Shown: positions 25,562 to 33,754 of the stretch, piece after piece
How positions within the stretch are numbered: position 1 is the first letter of the stretch
Layout: each line of letters opens with the position of its first letter
Source of the DNA: Gallionella sp.
GTDB lineage: Bacteria; Pseudomonadota; Gammaproteobacteria; Burkholderiales; Gallionellaceae
NCBI GenBank assembly: GCA_028710565.1
Contig: JAQTTV010000010.1
Location: forward strand, 1-64,000
Direction of reading: 5' to 3'
Length of the DNA stretch: 64,000 nucleotides
Translations under genes and position numbers: made by a program
Notes under the pieces: model-generated
Database searches by the model: none
What the model saw: the letters and a program-made list of their open reading frames with translations, nothing else
What the model was told of the DNA's origin: nothing

Positions 25562-26506
25562 TCACACTCCCAGTTTGGTGCGTGGATTGAAAGCAAGCTC
25601 ATGTGCCATTTTGCGGTACAACTCCTTCGCAACTTCGGTTTGGGCGGGCGGCAGCGCGATGGACAAAATCACATAACAATCGCCAGGTGGATTGCTGGGT
25701 ATGCCGCGTGCTTTCAGACGCATCTTGCGACCAGAGGCAGATCCTTCGGGTATTTTGAGTTCGACGATGCCACCGAGTGTCGGCACTTTCACGGTTGCGC
25801 CCAACGCGGCTTCCCACGGGGTGACAGGCAAGTCAAGGTACAGGTCGCGACCATCGACGCGATAAAGTGGATGCGGGCGGAATTCAATTTCGAGATAAAG
25901 ATCACCTGCCTTGCCTGCTGCACTGCCCGCACTACCCTGCCCGCTGAGGCGAATGTGCTGACCTTCGCGTATGCCTTTGGGGATGGTGACGTTGAGCACG
26001 CGTTCTTTGGTGCCCACATGACCTTGCGCATCCATCGCGGGTACGCGCAGCGTGATGGTACGCGTGGCACCATGATATGAATCTTCCAAGTCGATGAGTA
26101 TCTTGGCATGATGATCCTCACCTTTTGCATGGGCGGAAGCACGTCCCGCGCCGCCCACATTGAAATCGCGCCCGAACATTGAGGCGAAGAAATCGCTGTA
26201 GTCCGCCGCATCGCCGCCAGCAGTGCTTCTCCCACTGTATTCAAAGCCTGTATTCCAGTCTGGTGGTGGGGTAAACGTCTGACCACCCTGATAGTTCGCA
26301 CCGAGCTGGTCGTAAGCCGCACGTTTCTCTGTATCCTTCAGCACCTCATTCGCCTCGCCCAGCTCTTTGAAGTGCGCCTCGGCATCGGGTTCCTTGCTGA
26401 CATCGGGATGGTACTTGCGCGCCAGTTTACGGTAAGCGCGCTTGATTTCATCCTGAGTCGCGTCACGCGCAACCCCCATGATCTTGTAGTAGTCTTTGAA
26501 TTCCAT
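25562..26506 (-). CDS. cbpA: Curved-DNA-binding J-protein CbpA (DnaJ homologue)
   Basis: 314 residues. J-domain at 1-68 with the catalytic HPD tripeptide in KYHPDVSK. A Gly/Phe-type linker follows, then the two C-terminal substrate-binding domains (VTIPKGIREGQHIRL and LKIPEGSASGRKMRLKARGI). There is no zinc-finger cysteine repeat, which separates CbpA from DnaJ. Works with DnaK; regulated by CbpM, encoded directly downstream. Confidence 0.92.
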   Translation of the reverse strand: MEFKDYYKIMGVARDATQDEIKRAYRKLARKYHPDVSKEPDAEAHFKELGEANEVLKDTEKRAAYDQLGANYQGGQTFTPPPDWNTGFEYSGRSTAGGDAADYSDFFASMFGRDFNVGGAGRASAHAKGEDHHAKILIDLEDSYHGATRTITLRVPAMDAQGHVGTKERVLNVTIPKGIREGQHIRLSGQGSAGSAAGKAGDLYLEIEFRPHPLYRVDGRDLYLDLPVTPWEAALGATVKVPTLGGIVELKIPEGSASGRKMRLKARGIPSNPPGDCYVILSIALPPAQTEVAKELYRKMAHELAFNPRTKLGV

Positions 26507-26569
26507 TATTTAGGCACCCTGCAAAGAAACTGCGATATTTTCGACTGAGATTCGGGTCGAAAATGATGA

Positions 26570-27343
26570 TCAACGCGCTGTCGTCTGGCTGTAAAACAGC
26601 GTTAACTGCTTGTGTATTTTAGGGTAGCAAGCTTGCAAAATATCAGGTGCGGTAAAAAAATATTCGCTTGCCACGGCAAAGAACTCTGCGGGACTGGTGG
26701 TCGCATAGGCATTGATGCAAGCCGATCCACGCACCGCCACTTGCTGGCACAGCAAATCATACGCCTCGCTAAAATCTTCTGCCCAGCTTTGAAAATTCAT
26801 CCCGCCACGCAAGGGTGGCAAGCCGTTCGCCACGCCGTTCAGTCCATCCAATTTGTGCGCAAACTCGTGCAATACCACATTGTGACCCGCCTGCGGATGA
26901 TAACTGTCACGTGCCACATCGTCCCACGATAGGATCACGGGACCGCGCAACCATGCTTCGCCGCTTAACACATTGGCTTCGTGATGCACGAGGCCGATGG
27001 CATCCGCCTGTTCATGATTCACCCGAAACGCGCCAGGATAAAGTATCACTTCGACCCAATTATTAAAGCAATCTGTCTCCAGATTCAAGATCAGCAAACA
27101 GGCTTGCGCGGCTACTGCGACACGCATCTCCTCTGTCACATCCAGCCCCTGCACCCCATTGATTTCCTTGTGATGCAAGAACCAAGTCGTCAGCTCACGC
27201 AAATGTGCCATTTGCACCGTGTCCAAGTCCTGAAGCACGCCTATCTTTTGCGTCACACTGTGCCAAATAGGCAGGGGGATAGGATTGCGTCGCAGCAAAC
27301 GACGCATCTGCCAGCGTCCAAGCAGCTTTCCTAATGAAATCAT
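26570..27343 (-). CDS. mtfA: MtfA-type zinc metallopeptidase (M90)
   Basis: 257 residues with the zinc site HEFAH at 159-163 (NVVLHEFAHKLDGLNG) and upstream ILYPGAFRV and SGEAWLRGPVILSWDDV, all MtfA signatures. In E. coli MtfA binds the glucose repressor Mlc and has aminopeptidase activity. Whether an Mlc target exists here is unknown. Same strand as cbpA; gap of 63 bp. Confidence 0.85.
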   Translation of the reverse strand: MISLGKLLGRWQMRRLLRRNPIPLPIWHSVTQKIGVLQDLDTVQMAHLRELTTWFLHHKEINGVQGLDVTEEMRVAVAAQACLLILNLETDCFNNWVEVILYPGAFRVNHEQADAIGLVHHEANVLSGEAWLRGPVILSWDDVARDSYHPQAGHNVVLHEFAHKLDGLNGVANGLPPLRGGMNFQSWAEDFSEAYDLLCQQVAVRGSACINAYATTSPAEFFAVASEYFFTAPDILQACYPKIHKQLTLFYSQTTAR

Positions 27344-27371
27344 TAAGGTATCTATCTACACGGCAACACGA

Positions 27372-27557
27372 CTACCTAGCGTTAATCTCATCCAGCGCGG
27401 TGTGCATTGCCGCCAAAATGAGTTTATCAGCAGCCTGTTGGTCAATTTCGGGAATATCCCAACCGAAGATTCTGCGATATTTTTCCACAAGGCTGCGCAT
27501 ATCTTCATTGATTTCACTGCGGTAGGCATCTAATTCCAGCTGTTCCATTTTTTTCAT
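27372..27557 (-). CDS. Small hypothetical protein
   Basis: 61 residues, acidic and helical (MEQLELDAYRSEINEDM..., VEKYRRIFGWDIPEIDQQAADK). A strong GAAGGAG site lies 8 nt before the ATG, which supports it as a real gene despite its length. No family recognised. It sits just upstream of mtfA on the same strand (28 bp), so it may be cotranscribed with it. Confidence 0.6.
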   Translation of the reverse strand: MKKMEQLELDAYRSEINEDMRSLVEKYRRIFGWDIPEIDQQAADKLILAAMHTALDEINAR

Positions 27558-27598
27558 GATACTTCTCCTTCAATAAATAGGCTCTATCTGAATCATAA

Positions 27599-27657
27599 TC
27601 TCCCTCCCCTTGAAGGGGAGGAGGCCTAATTTCACCTGCTGTAAATCACATAGAACC
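27599..27657. repeat. CCCTCCCCTTGAAGGGG repeat, copy 2
   Basis: Homologue of 25154-25211: the same CCCCTTGAAGGGG palindrome, a variable stretch and the AAATCACATAGAACC end. Lies between DUF1840 and the small hypothetical gene. Confidence 0.7.
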
Positions 27658-27668
27658 AATAAATAGAT

Positions 27669-27965
27669 TTATTTCCACATCACGTTGCATTCGTCCTTTG
27701 CTGCGGCAGCAAACAGATTGATCAGGGGCAACGCCCGATGATCCATGCTCACAGCGGGCTCCTCTCCATCCTTATCGGCGGGTGCAGAGGTGGGTTTTTC
27801 AGCTTCGATCGCAGCTTTTAAACGACTCAGTGCCTCAGGCACGTCTGCCGCCAAGATCGCACCAGGCACAGTTGGGCTGTGCCCCATCATTCTCAACATA
27901 TCCAGCGCAACATTGCCAAACATCGTGATGTCTGCATTGGCTGGGGTTGTAAAAGTAACCAACAT
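27669..27965 (-). CDS. DUF1840 domain protein
   Basis: 98 residues. Begins MLVTFTTPANADITMFGNVA, continues with MMGHSPTVPGAILAADVPEAL and ends with the conserved VSMDHRALPLINLFAAAAKD and NVMWK. This is the DUF1840 pattern, found mainly in Betaproteobacteria; no function is known. It is one of the taxonomic clues for the window. Confidence 0.85.
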   Translation of the reverse strand: MLVTFTTPANADITMFGNVALDMLRMMGHSPTVPGAILAADVPEALSRLKAAIEAEKPTSAPADKDGEEPAVSMDHRALPLINLFAAAAKDECNVMWK

Positions 27966-28293
27966 GTCATACTCCTATCTGTAAGAAGACCCTGCGCCAA
28001 CAGGGATCTTGAACGGGCGCAACCTTTGCTGAACCCTCAGTCTGCTTCGATCAATCTTCATGCGCCGACTAGAGAGACGCTGATTAAATCTTCCGTTCGT
28101 GGAGAGCCTGTCGAACCATGAACGGAAGATTTAATAAAATCAGTGTGTTAAATCCGCCCACCCTTCGACAAGCTCAGGGCGAACGGATTTAATCAGCATT
28201 TTCCTAGCAACATTATGCGCAGATAAATGAGCTTTTTCAGTGCGCTGCCACACTGAACCAACATCACCCATGTATTGCTAACATTTGCACATC
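27966..28293. other. Gene-free stretch dominated by repeats
   Basis: Between DUF1840 and the aldehyde dehydrogenase. No coding frame of note; the middle third is the composite palindromic repeat at 28083-28197. Confidence 0.6.
28083..28197. repeat. Composite palindromic repeat (TTCGACAAGCTCAGG type)
   Basis: First unit: exact 16-bp arms ATTAAATCTTCCGTTC / GAACGGAAGATTTAAT around a GTCGAACC-containing loop. Second unit: TTAAATCCG ... CGGATTTAA arms around TTCGACAAGCTCAGGGCGAA. The two units are inverted relatives of each other. A related single unit is at 23886-23930. The core resembles widespread proteobacterial REP sequences. Confidence 0.85.
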
Positions 28294-29658
28294 CTACCGA
28301 ATCCACACCGTCTTCGCATTGACGAATTCATGTATGCCTAACTTGGACAGCTCGCGCCCATAGCCCGAAGCCTTTACGCCACCGAACGGCAAGCGCGGGT
28401 CGGACTTGACCATACCATTGATGAAGGTGCAACCCGCTTGAATCTGCGTCGCCAACTGCTCCGCGCGCGACACATCCTGACTCCAAATGGAGGAGCCGAG
28501 TCCGAAGTGGGTGTCATTGGCAATCCGCAGCGCATCCTGTTCGTCCGCAGCACGAATGACGATTGCCACAGGTCCAAACAATTCTTCGTGGTAGGCGCGG
28601 GTTAGACTCGTGACACCATCCAAGATGGATGGCGGATAGAAAAAACCTGCGCGTGCCACAGGTTGACAACCCGTTACCGCCACTGCACCTTGCGAAATGG
28701 AATCCGTAATTTGACGATGCAGCCCTTCTCGTAGGTCTAGTCGTGCCATCGGACCAATTTGCGTGGATTCAATCATTGGGTCGCCCAGCTTGAGCGACGC
28801 CACTTTGATTTTGAATAGGTGTAGGAATTCATCCGCGATTTGCGGCACGACGATGATGCGTTTCGCCGCGATACAGGATTGACCGCAATTCAGAAAGCGC
28901 GAGGCGGTCGCCATCTTGACGGCAAGCTCTAAATCCGCATCGTGCAAGACGATAAACGGATCTGAACCGCCAAGTTCCAGTACACATTTTTTCAAATTTT
29001 GTCCCGCACAGGCAGCCACTTTGCGTCCGACCGCCTCCGATCCCGTAAAGGTTACCGCATGCACATAAGGACTGGCGATGACATCGGCGACTTGCTCGGC
29101 TTCTATCATCAGCGTGGTAAACAATCCCTCTGGCAAACCGCCTTCGCGAAAAATCGCTTCCAGCGCGAGCGCGCACTGAGGCACATTTGCAGCATGTTTC
29201 AGCACCAGCGCGTTGCCTGCCATCAGGGCTGGTGCTGCGGCACGAAATACCTGAAAGAAAGGAAAATTCCACGGCATGATGGCGAGCACGGTGCCGAGCG
29301 GATCATGCTCAACATAACTTTTACCCGCATCAGATGCGACAGGAACAACACTCAAAAATGCTTCTGCATGCTGGGCATAGTAGTCGCAAACACTCGCACA
29401 TTTTTCAACTTCAGCACGCGCTTCGTGCAAGGGTTTGCCCATTTCCTGCGTAATCAAAACCGCGTATCGATCACGATGCGTCAGCAAATGTATCGCCACA
29501 TTGCGCAACACGGCTGAGCGCTGGGCAAATGTCGTCCTCGCCCAACTTTGTTGCGCGTCGTGGGTTTTCTCCAGCGCGTGCGCTAAACGCGGCACATCCC
29601 AACTGGCGTAGGTCTGAATCAGCTGGTTCGTGGTTGGATTGAAACTGAGATAGGGCAT
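28294..29658 (-). CDS. NAD(P)-dependent aldehyde dehydrogenase (succinate-semialdehyde type)
   Basis: 454 residues from the ATG at 29658 (AGGA site upstream). The open frame continues to 29865, but the added 69 residues do not look like ALDH sequence. Family features: AIMPWNFPFFQVFRAAAPAL, VTFTGSEAVGRKVA, LELGGSDPFIV with the catalytic Glu, the catalytic Cys in FLNCGQSCIAAKR, and the C-terminal LPFGGVKASGYGRELS. The closest named group is the short SSADH/Sad-like class (about 455 residues), but substrate is not decided by sequence. Confidence 0.85.
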   Translation of the reverse strand: MPYLSFNPTTNQLIQTYASWDVPRLAHALEKTHDAQQSWARTTFAQRSAVLRNVAIHLLTHRDRYAVLITQEMGKPLHEARAEVEKCASVCDYYAQHAEAFLSVVPVASDAGKSYVEHDPLGTVLAIMPWNFPFFQVFRAAAPALMAGNALVLKHAANVPQCALALEAIFREGGLPEGLFTTLMIEAEQVADVIASPYVHAVTFTGSEAVGRKVAACAGQNLKKCVLELGGSDPFIVLHDADLELAVKMATASRFLNCGQSCIAAKRIIVVPQIADEFLHLFKIKVASLKLGDPMIESTQIGPMARLDLREGLHRQITDSISQGAVAVTGCQPVARAGFFYPPSILDGVTSLTRAYHEELFGPVAIVIRAADEQDALRIANDTHFGLGSSIWSQDVSRAEQLATQIQAGCTFINGMVKSDPRLPFGGVKASGYGRELSKLGIHEFVNAKTVWIR

Positions 29659-29965
29659 GGTCGATATTCCTGTTTGAGATGAAAACGGTAACTGTGTTCG
29701 CTTGGTGACAGACACCTGTGGAGATTGAATAGCCTCCACTTTCGCCTCAAACGAATAGGCTTTCATCCTACCCGATTTTCGCCTTACCAAGCGATGTCCT
29801 TGCGATTCAGAAGCATGGTACTGAATCGCTAAGTGGTGCTTCACATTTGAATGTACGAAATGCACTGCGCTGATTCACCCCTGATTCGTGTTTGAATTAC
29901 TTGCGTTTATATTCTCCGTTTCCGTTATCATTTCCGCCATTTCAATCAGTTGGAGTATTCAAACT
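29659..29965. other. Divergent intergenic region, 307 bp
   Basis: Between the aldehyde dehydrogenase (minus) and the M48 peptidase (plus). Presumably holds both promoters. No convincing -35/-10 pair, operator or repeat was seen. Confidence 0.5.
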
Positions 29966-30787
29966 ATGTTCAATTCTCTTCACAAAGTGACCCCTTTGTT
30001 CGGCGCGTTGCTGACGGTGTGTTGTTTGGCGATGCCTGTTGGTTTGGCTCAGGCAGAAGGTGTGAGCGTGGGTAAGGCTTCGGTGTTGCGCAATCTGGTG
30101 CCTGCGCAGCAACTGGAGCAACAAGCTGCGGTGCAATATGCCGAGGTATTGCAAAAAGCCGCCGCTGATCACACCTTGGGCGCGGATAACGACTCGCAAG
30201 TGCGACGCTTGCGCGCCATTGCGACCCGCATCATTCCTTTTTCCAATAAATTCAATGGGAACGCCAGTCAATGGAAGTGGGAAGTGAATTTAATTCATGA
30301 TGCACAGCTCAATGCTTTTTGTATGCCAGGCGGCAAAATTGCGGTGTATTCGGGGCTGGTTGAGACCTTGAAATTAAGTGATGACGAAATCGCCATTGTG
30401 ATGGCGCATGAGATCGCGCACGCGCTACGCGAACATGCGCGGGCGCGGATGGCAAAAAGTGAGTTGACCCAGTTTGGCATTTCCATCTTGAGCCAAAAAA
30501 TTGGCGGCGGGCAATATGGCAGCTTGTTTCAAGCGGGCGGTTCGTTGTTGACCCTGAAATTCTCTCGCGGCGATGAAACCGATGCGGATATTGTGGGCTT
30601 GGAATTGGCAGCACGGGCGGGTTATGACCCGCGTGCGGGCGTATCACTCTGGCAAAAAATGACCGCCAATAACAAAGGCGCGCCACCACAATGGCTCTCC
30701 ACCCACCCCTCTGGTCAAAACCGCGTACAAGAAATTCAACGCCATTTGCCTGAAGTGATGCCTCTGTATGAAAAAGCGAGGAAGTAG
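29966..30787 (+). CDS. M48-family periplasmic zinc metalloprotease
   Basis: 273 residues from the ATG at 29966, which has a GGAG site and directly begins a signal peptide (LFGALLTVCCLAMPVGLAQA). Zinc motif HEIAH at 148-152 with the third ligand in DETDADIVGLELAARAGYD; FCMPGGKIAVYSGLVE is typical of the LoiP/BepA-like M48 group. Probably takes part in periplasmic quality control. The frame extends upstream to 29888 but only with hydrophobic sequence ahead of the true signal. Confidence 0.87.
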   Translation: MFNSLHKVTPLFGALLTVCCLAMPVGLAQAEGVSVGKASVLRNLVPAQQLEQQAAVQYAEVLQKAAADHTLGADNDSQVRRLRAIATRIIPFSNKFNGNASQWKWEVNLIHDAQLNAFCMPGGKIAVYSGLVETLKLSDDEIAIVMAHEIAHALREHARARMAKSELTQFGISILSQKIGGGQYGSLFQAGGSLLTLKFSRGDETDADIVGLELAARAGYDPRAGVSLWQKMTANNKGAPPQWLSTHPSGQNRVQEIQRHLPEVMPLYEKARK

Positions 30788-30969
30788 CATCTACGCGGTG
30801 CTTTGAGATTGTCATGGATACATAAGAAGTTGGCGAGATTTGACATGCCCATAGTTGCGATGCGTATGAAAAATGGGTAGTTGGCGTAGGGTGTCAATAA
30901 GCGAAGTGCATTGTACCGAAAAGGTTTTGGCTTCAAGGGAAAGCGATATGTTTTGAGGGGGTAAAAATC

Positions 30970-31341
30970 ATGGGGAGTAGCTACGATAATATGAGTGTTG
31001 GCTACAAGAGAATCACTCAGGCACTTCAGCATGTAGTGGTTTTGGTCTTAAGTGCGTTGTTTTTGCTGGTAGTCTGGCTTGCTATCAGGCCATACGACTT
31101 GCTAGACCAAATAAACATTGGGATGAACTCAAATCAAGTCATTACGCAATTGGGAAAGCCGACTTCATTTAAGATGGACGATTCTTGGTGGTGTAAGAGC
31201 ATCAGTCCGCATACCTGTAAACAGTTGATTGATGCGGGAGCTGAAAAAGCATTTTTCTGGAATGTAGGGATCGGTGTTTTCCTTGTGGTAGGTTTTGACA
31301 AGAAAGACCAAGCCTGCTTTAAAGTTGTCATTGATACATGA
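30970..31341 (+). CDS. Membrane-anchored protein with BamE/SmpA-like domain
   Basis: 123 residues. One membrane segment near the N-terminus (VVVLVLSALFLLVVWLAI), then INIGMNSNQVITQLGKPT, which matches the start of the SmpA/OmlA (BamE) fold (typically xGMTxxxVxxxLGxPT). The rest (WWCKSI...FFWNVGIGVFLVVGFD) fits a small beta domain. There is no lipobox, so it is not BamE itself. Function unknown. Confidence 0.55.
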   Translation: MGSSYDNMSVGYKRITQALQHVVVLVLSALFLLVVWLAIRPYDLLDQINIGMNSNQVITQLGKPTSFKMDDSWWCKSISPHTCKQLIDAGAEKAFFWNVGIGVFLVVGFDKKDQACFKVVIDT

Positions 31342-31360
31342 GAAATCAGTCAGTGGAGCG

Positions 31361-31441
31361 CGTAGGTTTGGTTGAACGCAGAGAGGCTCAACATTTTCCG
31401 CGAGGGTTTGTTGGGCTTCGCTGACGCTCAACCCAACCTAC
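31361..31441. repeat. Palindromic GTAGGTT(T)GGTTGA repeat
   Basis: GTAGGTTTGGTTGAACGC at one end is mirrored by GCTCAACCCAACCTAC at the other, with GAGGCTCAAC and GTTGGGCTTCGCTGACGC between them. The motif family is a common dispersed repeat in proteobacteria. Lies between the BamE-like gene and the prenyltransferase gene. Confidence 0.75.
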
Positions 31442-31471
31442 ATTTTTTGACAACCCCCTGTTTATAAAATC

Positions 31472-32410
31472 ATGCCCCCCCTAGAACCCCAACTCGCCAC
31501 CTTTTCCAATCCCTTTTTACGTTATTTCGCCGCCACACGCCCCGCATTTTTGTCGGCGGCGTTGGTGTCATGTTTATTGGGCTTGGCGAGTGCGCATTAT
31601 TCGGGGTTGGCGTTGCAGCCGAGTTTGGCAGTTGTCACCGTGTTGTTCGCGCTGGTGGCGCACGCGGGGGCGAATGTGTTGAACGATTATTATGATGCGT
31701 TGAACGGGACGGATGCGGCGAATACCGAGCGGGTGTTTCCGTTTACGGGCGGCAGTCGCTTTATTCAGAACGGGGTGTTGAGCGCGGCGCAAACGGCGCG
31801 CTTTGGCTTCGCGCTGATGGGCGTGGTGGCGTTGGCGGGGATGTGGTTGATGCTGCAATCTTCCCTTGCGTTAGCGTATATCGGTTTGGTGGGGCTGTTG
31901 ATTGGTTGGGCGTATTCCGCGCCGCCGTTGCGCTTGAACAGTCGCGGCTGGGGCGAGCTGTGCATCACGACGGGATTTTTGTTGATCGTGGTTGGCGCAG
32001 ATTTTGTGCAGCGCAAAGGCTTTGCCGCCATGCCCATCATCGTCGGCTTACCTTATGCCTTGTTGGCGACTAACTTGTTGTATATCAACCAATTCCCAGA
32101 TCGTCGTGCCGATATTCAGGCAGGGAAGTTGCATTGGGTGGCACGACTGGAACTGCATCATGCGCGCTGGGGCTATTTGCTGATTGCCGTCATGGCGAAT
32201 GGCTTTCTGATTTATGGCGTGGTCAGTGGCGCGTTGCCGAAACTGGCGTTATGCGCGTTGTTGGCGTTGCCGTTGAGTTTGAAAGCTTTTGCCTTGTTGC
32301 ATCGTCACGCCGCAGAACCATCAAAACTCGCCCCTGCTATTCCGCTGACCATAGGGGCGATGCTGCTGCATGGCATTGCACTCACCATGGCTTTGTGGAT
32401 CGTCCAATAA
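31472..32410 (+). CDS. UbiA/MenA-family prenyltransferase
   Basis: 312 residues with about eight to nine membrane segments. First Asp-rich motif NDYYDALNGTD (the NDxxDxxxGxD form seen in MenA-like enzymes) and second motif NQFPDRRADIQAGK. Would transfer a polyprenyl chain to an aromatic acceptor in the membrane. The motif form favours a 1,4-dihydroxy-2-naphthoate type acceptor over 4-hydroxybenzoate, but no men gene is in the window, so the substrate is left open. Confidence 0.8.
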   Translation: MPPLEPQLATFSNPFLRYFAATRPAFLSAALVSCLLGLASAHYSGLALQPSLAVVTVLFALVAHAGANVLNDYYDALNGTDAANTERVFPFTGGSRFIQNGVLSAAQTARFGFALMGVVALAGMWLMLQSSLALAYIGLVGLLIGWAYSAPPLRLNSRGWGELCITTGFLLIVVGADFVQRKGFAAMPIIVGLPYALLATNLLYINQFPDRRADIQAGKLHWVARLELHHARWGYLLIAVMANGFLIYGVVSGALPKLALCALLALPLSLKAFALLHRHAAEPSKLAPAIPLTIGAMLLHGIALTMALWIVQ

Positions 32411-32564
32411 AGTACCAACTCAACTCATCTTGAGGTGACGCTGGGGGTAAAAGAAGCTATATTGCCGAGCATAAATATCTAGAAACCGAGTGTGATGTTA
32501 CTAATCGGTTCATGTTTAGGCGGCACGGCAACGTCTTTTTTGCCGTAATCAAAGGGGAACAAGG

Positions 32565-33041
32565 ATGTACAAAATTTTAGCTATTATTTCATTATTTGCT
32601 GTAACAGGTTGCGCGTCCATCACAGGATCGAAATTGCAGCCTGTATCCATACAAACGATACAAGACGATGTAGAAGTGGCAGGCATAGGCTGCACATTGA
32701 CCAATGATGCAGGAAAATGGTTTGTCACCACACCTGGCAGTGTGACGGTTCAAAAAAGCACGGACGACTTATCAATTGATTGCACTAAGGAAGGTGTGGC
32801 GACTGGACATGCAACGGCTGTTTCCAAAAGTAACGCGGGTGTCTGGGGTAATATTATCGCTGGCGGTGGCATTGGTTACATCGTTGACCGTAGTACGGGT
32901 GCGGGTTTTGATTACCCAAACTTAATTAAGGTTGTCCTTCACAAAGTAGGTGTCGCGGTCGGTTTGACCGCTCCTGCGGCAACGCCAGCGGTCGCTGCTG
33001 CCGCAACACCCGCTTCTGCTGAAACGCTAGCCAAAAAGTAA
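32565..33041 (+). CDS. Putative lipoprotein, unknown function
   Basis: 158 residues. N-terminal lipoprotein signal with lipobox VTGC (cysteine at about 16). The middle has a VEVAGIGCTLTNDAGKWFVTTPGSVTV beta-rich core and SIDCTKEG, followed by a glycine-rich stretch (NIIAGGGIGYIVDRSTGAGFDYPN). The tail is Ala/Pro/Val-rich. Similar small lipoproteins are annotated as hypothetical in other proteobacteria. SD GGGGAACAAGG is well placed. Confidence 0.65.
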   Translation: MYKILAIISLFAVTGCASITGSKLQPVSIQTIQDDVEVAGIGCTLTNDAGKWFVTTPGSVTVQKSTDDLSIDCTKEGVATGHATAVSKSNAGVWGNIIAGGGIGYIVDRSTGAGFDYPNLIKVVLHKVGVAVGLTAPAATPAVAAAATPASAETLAKK

Positions 33042-33072
33042 TCCCATCACTTCCGTATCTGCATCGCTGGCT

Positions 33073-33648
33073 ATGAAGAATACCCTCAGGCAGGCGGTGC
33101 TTGCCCAACGCGCACAATTTTCTGACGCGCAACGTGATCTCGCGAATGCCGCGATCACCCAACGGTTGCGCGATTTTCCTGATTATCAGCAAGCCCACAC
33201 GGTATTAGCTTATATGAATTTCGGCACAGAATACTCGACTGAAATGTGGGTGCAACACGTCCTCGCGGATGGTAAAAAACTGGCTCTGCCACGCGTCAAT
33301 CCCGCCACAAAACAGCTAGACTTGTATTGGGTGAATGACCTTGAGAATCAATTGGCTGCGGGCTCGTGGGGGATCGCAGAACCGATAGTTTCACGCTGTG
33401 AAAGGCTAACGCACTTAAATGAGGTAGAATTAGCACTTTTGCCAGGTGTCGCTTTTACCCGCGAGGGGGCGAGACTGGGTTACGGTGGCGGTTATTACGA
33501 TAAATTGTTAGCCCGTTTTGCATATCGTCCCACCTTAGTGGCGGCCGCATTTGCCTTGCAAATTGTCGCCGAAATACCGCAGGAGGTCACCGATGTCAAA
33601 GTTGAATGGCTGATCACCGAGCAAGAAACGCTGCGTTGTGCAGCGTGA
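33073..33648 (+). CDS. fau: 5-formyltetrahydrofolate cyclo-ligase
   Basis: 191 residues. Family motifs: the N-terminal LRQAVLAQRAQFS, KKLALPRVN, GSWGIAEP and the ATP/substrate loop GARLGYGGGYYDKLLAR. Converts 5-formyl-THF to 5,10-methenyl-THF. In many beta- and gammaproteobacteria a 6S RNA precedes this gene; only 31 bp separate it from the upstream lipoprotein gene, so none is here. Confidence 0.9.
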   Translation: MKNTLRQAVLAQRAQFSDAQRDLANAAITQRLRDFPDYQQAHTVLAYMNFGTEYSTEMWVQHVLADGKKLALPRVNPATKQLDLYWVNDLENQLAAGSWGIAEPIVSRCERLTHLNEVELALLPGVAFTREGARLGYGGGYYDKLLARFAYRPTLVAAAFALQIVAEIPQEVTDVKVEWLITEQETLRCAA

Positions 33649-33754
33649 TTTAAGTAGTTTTTCCACCCTAACGTGGTTGTATGCAGGGACGAGATAGACC
33701 TCTTGTCCAACACGCTAGAGAATATAGACAACGCAACAAAGGAAGTAGATAGAG

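Noticed and set aside
32411-33072. Search for 6S RNA next to the cyclo-ligase gene
   Set aside because: The gap before fau is 31 bp and the earlier one shows no closed-bubble structure.
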